From Dehalococcoidia bacterium (GTDB taxonomy: Bacteria > Chloroflexota > Dehalococcoidia > Dehalococcoidales > DAOWKM01): DNA of 9,216 nt. The notes beneath the pieces are model-generated. The model was not told where the DNA came from, did no database searches, and worked only from the letters and a program-made list of their open reading frames with translations. The position numbers and the translations under genes were made by a program. Positions 6,264-9,216 of this stretch are shown here, in pieces (position 1 is the first letter of the stretch; every line of letters begins with the position of its first letter). Location: the NCBI GenBank assembly GCA_030643695.1, contig DAOWKM010000055.1:1-9216 (forward strand), given 5' to 3'.

Positions 6264-7040
6264 TTATTTCCAACGACCAAAACGTTTACTAGCATCCCCA
6301 TATACTAAGACCTTATCACTGAACGTCTTAGCTAGTGGTATCTTTGTGAACAACAGTTCCATTACTTTTGGCTTTATCATATTGAAACGTACCTCTCGAT
6401 AATGTGTGGGACTATCGTTTCTCATTTCAAGCTCACCTAGATTTTCCCCATTATACCGAAATAACACTTTTTGTTCTGGCATCTGACCGGCTGAAATTGC
6501 TCTAGAATTACAGACTTCTAGATTATCGCTGAATACCTGCACAACATCTTGATTGAGAAACACATGGAATATCTTATCATGTTTGACAGTCAAGTAATTC
6601 ACTTCACCGCCATTAAACAGGGATTTATTCAAAAATGCACGTAATCTCCGTTTCTCCTGCAATTTGTCTGCCAATTCCCTCATAGGCTTACGAAGACGCT
6701 CTTTAGCAACAACCTTGTTGCGCTGATATGTTGCAAAGGCGGGTGGAAAGGCATTTATACATTCGGCAAGAAGGTCACCTATACCATTCATTGTACCAAA
6801 AGCATCATCTGACCAAAAACGCTCTAACCGATATAGAAATATTTGCCATTTCTTTTCGCCACTCTTTACAGAATGGGCATCACCTGATAAGTCAATAACG
6901 TCTTTCTTTGCGTGTGGGTCATTTTTATAATCACTAGATAGCCCAATTGACAAGGCAAATTCTAGAGCATCATCATATCCCCTTTGACGAATGTTACGGG
7001 CATCTTCACTTGAAAGAGCCCGTTTCTTTCGTGGTCTCAT
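6264..7040 (-). CDS. putative Type II restriction endonuclease, PD-(D/E)xK-like
   Basis: This is the last gene of the restriction-modification operon and is presumed to cut DNA at the site protected by the upstream methyltransferase. I do not recognise its exact family. From the ATG at 7040 the protein has 258 residues. That ATG overlaps the methyltransferase stop (ATGA) and has GGAAG five bases upstream. A TTG at 7052 would add four residues and is less likely. The N-terminal part has a helix (GYDDALEFALSIG, 21-33), then KDVID (D47) and a strand HSVKSG (S57, K59) leading into KKWQIFLYRLE (E73). D47-X11-S-V-K59-X13-E73 resembles the permuted active site of Cfr10I/NgoMIV-type enzymes, where Ser replaces the usual acid before Lys and a Glu follows 14 residues later. 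Its identity as a nuclease rests on this motif and the operon context. The gene is clearly AT-richer than gyrB or dnaE. Confidence 0.75.
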   Translation of the reverse strand: MRPRKKRALSSEDARNIRQRGYDDALEFALSIGLSSDYKNDPHAKKDVIDLSGDAHSVKSGEKKWQIFLYRLERFWSDDAFGTMNGIGDLLAECINAFPPAFATYQRNKVVAKERLRKPMRELADKLQEKRRLRAFLNKSLFNGGEVNYLTVKHDKIFHVFLNQDVVQVFSDNLEVCNSRAISAGQMPEQKVLFRYNGENLGELEMRNDSPTHYREVRFNMIKPKVMELLFTKIPLAKTFSDKVLVYGDASKRFGRWK

Positions 7041-8071
7041 GGCATCTTCCAAATTAAGAGTTCATGCGAGTGCTTCACATGACTTCCGTTGTTGTCCCTT
7101 AGCCTATTTTCACCAATCCGTGTATCGCCTTGGCTGAATGTATATTGCCACGATGGTGCTATCATGTTGAAGCCCTTATACCAATCCCGGATGGTAGAGC
7201 AATCATTATAAGATAAAATGAAACCTCCCTTATGCTCCATTAGAAGGTCACGTAGCTTTTCGTGCTTAAAACCATTGTGATGAATCGGAAAATTTCTATG
7301 TGGGTACATGCCAATGAATGTAGTACTATCACCGCCCAGGTAGTACGGAGGGTCGCAATAAAGAAAGTCATTGGGATGTAGGGGAATTGACTTTTCGAAA
7401 GAAAGACATTCCATCTGCATGTTATCTGCTTTGAAGTCACGAACTTTCTGAATCATCTTTTGGTATCGTTTTTGCTTGAGATACACACTAGAAGGCCAAC
7501 CCAAAAAGTGGGGGCCATATGATGTGTTGCTATTAAAGTAGTAATACGCTGCTAGGTCATAAGTATCAAGTTTTTCTGTTCCATTCCAGTGTTTCTTGAG
7601 ACGTTCTTTGACTCGTTGGAATTCCTCTCTAGTGGGTTCAAATTGCAGAAGTCTTTCGTATAAGACTTCGGGGTTTTGTAGTTGCACCTGCCAATAGTTG
7701 ACCAGAATATCGAAGATTTCATAACCGATAACAGGTAAGTCTAGCTCAATGGCACAAGCTACTTCAACAGAGCCACCGCCAAGAAAAGGTGAAACAATTC
7801 GAGTGATGTTATCCGGTATATGTTCGACGATTAAGCCAACGGCAAGTGTTTTCCCGCCTGCATACCTTAGCGGTGAACCAAGATAACGCTTATATTTCGT
7901 CTTTCCGCTCGGACTGGTCAGACTACGCAAAAAGTTAGTCTTGCACTCAGCAGAGGAAGTGGGGAACAAGGAATCTTGTCGTTCTGAAAAGTCAGTTGAG
8001 GATAACGTATGCGCGATAGCATGTGTGTCTGTGGCTGAACGAATAGTCCCAACCATTCCAATTGGTCTCAT
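7037..8071 (-). CDS. D12-class DNA adenine-N6 methyltransferase (Type II modification enzyme)
   Basis: It transfers a methyl group from S-adenosylmethionine to adenine N6 in a specific DNA sequence, protecting the host from the partner endonuclease. The protein has 344 residues. Motif X is LRYAGGK (68-74), the AdoMet-binding motif I is VSPFLGGGSVE (93-103) and the catalytic motif IV is DPPYY (240-244). FILSYND (284-290) and a C-terminal SHELLIW (335-341) are also typical of the Dam-like D12 group. The conserved domain begins near residue 60, leaving an unusual Ser/Thr-rich N-terminal extension. The ATG at 8071 has AAAGGA upstream and overlaps the stop of the 85-aa ORF (ATGA); its own stop overlaps the endonuclease start. 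Translation of the three genes is therefore probably coupled. The recognition sequence cannot be read from the protein. Confidence 0.93.
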   Translation of the reverse strand: MRPIGMVGTIRSATDTHAIAHTLSSTDFSERQDSLFPTSSAECKTNFLRSLTSPSGKTKYKRYLGSPLRYAGGKTLAVGLIVEHIPDNITRIVSPFLGGGSVEVACAIELDLPVIGYEIFDILVNYWQVQLQNPEVLYERLLQFEPTREEFQRVKERLKKHWNGTEKLDTYDLAAYYYFNSNTSYGPHFLGWPSSVYLKQKRYQKMIQKVRDFKADNMQMECLSFEKSIPLHPNDFLYCDPPYYLGGDSTTFIGMYPHRNFPIHHNGFKHEKLRDLLMEHKGGFILSYNDCSTIRDWYKGFNMIAPSWQYTFSQGDTRIGENRLRDNNGSHVKHSHELLIWKMP

Positions 8072-8325
8072 TTCGTTTTCCTTTTACCTGCTATCACTCG
8101 CTTTCCCTCTGTCTGTTCATATCTCTCTATTTCTTTGGGAAGGGACTCCGAGAGTATCATACCGGCAATATCAGCGAAGCTACGGTTCCAATACGGACTA
8201 TTTCTCATTGCCCTTAGCTTTAGTATTTGTCCTTTTAGATCTGGATCACCAGTTGAGGCCTCATATGAAAAGGTTGCTCTTTCCCGCACCCTCGATCCCC
8301 TTTGCGGTGCATCATTTTGATTCAT
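8068..8325 (-). CDS. uncharacterised 85-aa protein, first gene of the R-M operon
   Basis: I do not recognise this protein. It is small, highly charged and basic at the C terminus (KRVIAGKRKTK), with a central predicted helical segment around KGQILKLRAMRNSPYW (31-46) and SFADIAGMILSE (49-60). There is no signal peptide or membrane segment. I see no clear helix-turn-helix of the kind carried by known R-M controller proteins. It is supported as a gene by its position. A consensus promoter lies just upstream, giving a leader of about 22 nt, and its TGA overlaps the methyltransferase ATG. It could be a regulator, an accessory subunit or an anti-toxicity factor for the R-M system; these are guesses. 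The ribosome-binding site before the ATG at 8325 is poor, so it might alternatively serve mainly as a translated leader. Confidence 0.65.
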   Translation of the reverse strand: MNQNDAPQRGSRVRERATFSYEASTGDPDLKGQILKLRAMRNSPYWNRSFADIAGMILSESLPKEIERYEQTEGKRVIAGKRKTK

Positions 8326-8353
8326 TCTACATCACTGCACATCGTTTTAATGT

Positions 8354-8382
8354 ATTATATCACACACTCACATAGTTGTCAA
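8354..8382 (-). promoter_or_regulatory. consensus sigma70 promoter of the R-M operon
   Basis: On the minus strand, TTGACA (8377-8382) and TATAAT (8354-8359) are both perfect six-of-six matches separated by the optimal 17 bp. TGA directly precedes the -10, giving the TGn extended element. Transcription should start near 8347, about 22 nt before the 85-aa ORF. Such a strong promoter fits a mobile system that must express its methyltransferase quickly on entering a new cell. No clear operator palindrome overlaps it. Confidence 0.85.
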
Positions 8383-8410
8383 TAGGCACCCCAATGAACT
8401 AAACACTGTA

Positions 8411-9013
8411 TTATAGAATATATAAACTATGCTCTTTGATATACCTATTTACTGGCTCAGGGACGAGGTGGCGAATGGATAGACCTTGGGCAACCCGGTT
8501 TCTGATTACTTTGGCACTGATATCTATCTCTGGCTTATCCATAACCATTACCTGCTGAGATAACCCCGGAATAATGGCTTCCAGCTTCTTCAGGCTAGGG
8601 GGCGGAAAGCCCGGCCTGGGAACAGCCACCAAACGGCACATCGTAATCAACCGGTCTGGCTCTTGCCACTGAGGGAGCTGAGCTAAATTATCCCAGCCCA
8701 AAATAAAAAATATCTCATCCTCAGGGCTAAGCTTAGCCCTTATTTCAGCGATAGTATCAACAGTATATGAGGGACCGGGGCGCTCTACCTCCATAGTAGA
8801 CAGTTTGAAGTAGGGTTTATCAGTAATAGCCAGGTGCACCATCTCCACACGGTGCTCAGCCGACGAAATAGGGCTATCTTGCTTTAGCCACGGCTGACCA
8901 GCCGGCACAAAAACAACTATAGTCAAATCTAATCTGGCTCTTACCTCCTCAGCCACAATAAGATGCCCATTGTGGACAGGGTCAAATGTTCCCCCCAGCA
9001 CACCTATATTCAT
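8411..9013 (-). CDS. nadD: nicotinate-nucleotide adenylyltransferase
   Basis: NadD joins ATP and nicotinate mononucleotide to form deamido-NAD, the penultimate step of NAD synthesis in the cytoplasm. The 200-residue product has the normal family length. The nucleotidyltransferase signature GGTFDPVHNGHL is at residues 7-18 (H14, H17 of HxGH), SYTVDTI at 82-88, FILGWDNLAQLP at 103-114 (commonly GADSLA in relatives) and PEIDISAKVIR at 161-171, corresponding to the ISSTxIR motif. The ATG at 9013 is four bases after the obg stop, so the two genes are almost certainly co-transcribed. The 3' end is followed by an AT-rich 85-bp gap to the 85-aa ORF of the R-M operon, which runs in the same direction. 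No T-run terminator is evident there. Confidence 0.96.
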   Translation of the reverse strand: MNIGVLGGTFDPVHNGHLIVAEEVRARLDLTIVVFVPAGQPWLKQDSPISSAEHRVEMVHLAITDKPYFKLSTMEVERPGPSYTVDTIAEIRAKLSPEDEIFFILGWDNLAQLPQWQEPDRLITMCRLVAVPRPGFPPPSLKKLEAIIPGLSQQVMVMDKPEIDISAKVIRNRVAQGLSIRHLVPEPVNRYIKEHSLYIL

Positions 9014-9017
9014 TTTA

Positions 9018-9216
9018 CTACCACTCCCATTCTAAATCCCCACAACGAACCTTATCACCCGCCTTAACCCCAGCCTTCCCCAGGGCTTTGCTGACCCCTA
9101 ATCTAGCGAATTGCCTCCTGAGCTGCCACTGCACCGCGGTACCGGTCACATCTGTCCTAGTTACCAGGCGCTCCAGTCCAGGCGCTACCACAACAAAGGT
9201 ATCCCCCTCCCGATGC
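9018..9216 (-). CDS. obg: GTPase Obg, C-terminal OCT domain (5' part outside window)
   Basis: Obg (CgtA) is an essential ribosome-associated GTPase acting in large-subunit assembly and stress control. Only the last 65 codons are visible on the minus strand, ending in TAG at 9018. The peptide contains VVAPGLERLVTRTDVT, then FARLGVSKALGKAGVKAGD and a final DLEWEW. This matches the OCT domain found at the C terminus of Gram-positive-type Obg proteins (compare LGVxxALRxxGVxxGDxVxIGxxEFEW). The N-terminal glycine-rich Obg fold and the G domain lie beyond the window edge. nadD follows after four bases, the usual obg-nadD arrangement. Confidence 0.9.
   Translation of the reverse strand, partial: HREGDTFVVVAPGLERLVTRTDVTGTAVQWQLRRQFARLGVSKALGKAGVKAGDKVRCGDLEWEW

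Noticed and set aside
7941..8375. 144-codon plus-strand open frame opposite the R-M operon
   Set aside because: It is antisense to the methyltransferase start and the 85-aa ORF, which have a promoter, overlaps and motifs. The plus-strand product shows no recognisable motif.
6219..8410. Target-site duplication or att site bounding the R-M island
   Set aside because: I compared the gyrB-side gap (6219-6263) with the nadD-side gap (8326-8410) and saw no direct repeat, integrase or transposase, so the mode of insertion is not shown.
8326..8410. Operator palindrome for a controller protein at the R-M promoter
   Set aside because: Only short GTG/TGA-rich repeats are visible. There is no symmetrical C-box-like sequence I could support.

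Overview
This window looks like a bacterial chromosome segment of housekeeping genes with one acquired defence island. The best guess for the host is a Chloroflexota bacterium of the Dehalococcoidia type. That rests on gene content, on a GyrB lacking the large C-terminal insertion of gamma-proteobacterial enzymes, and on GTCATTGCGAG...CTCGCAATGAC palindromic intergenic repeats of a kind I associate with such genomes. No rRNA or other decisive marker is present, so the placement is tentative.

Layout. Positions 1-1848 hold the C-terminal part of dnaE (replicative DNA polymerase III alpha), cut by the window start just after the expected third catalytic aspartate. A gene-free stretch follows (1849-2194) with two hairpins and one copy of an 82-bp palindromic repeat. 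Next come radC (2195-2971), a chagasin-like (I42) lipoprotein gene with its own promoter (3050-3427), and, convergent with it, an O6-methylguanine-DNA methyltransferase gene (3432-3944, minus). A second gene-free stretch (3945-4298) holds an inverted 81-bp copy of the same repeat, then a good sigma70-type promoter and a long leader for gyrB (4299-6218).

Positions 6264-8325 (minus strand) are a compact, visibly AT-richer Type II restriction-modification operon. An uncharacterised 85-aa ORF, a D12-class adenine-N6 DNA methyltransferase and a putative restriction endonuclease are joined by two ATGA start/stop overlaps. They are driven by a consensus promoter: TTGACA, 17-bp spacer, TATAAT with an extended -10. 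The endonuclease is not a family I can name. It carries D-X11-SVK-X13-E, in which Ser replaces the usual Glu and a displaced Glu lies 14 residues after the Lys, as in the Cfr10I/NgoMIV active site. This operon is the most interesting part of the window.

Positions 8411-9216 (minus) are nadD and the C-terminal OCT domain of the GTPase Obg, which form a tight pair.

Several genes concern DNA: replication (dnaE), topology (gyrB), repair or genome-associated functions (radC, ogt) and self/non-self discrimination (the R-M operon). Apart from the R-M operon and obg-nadD, there is no clear evidence that neighbouring genes are co-transcribed.
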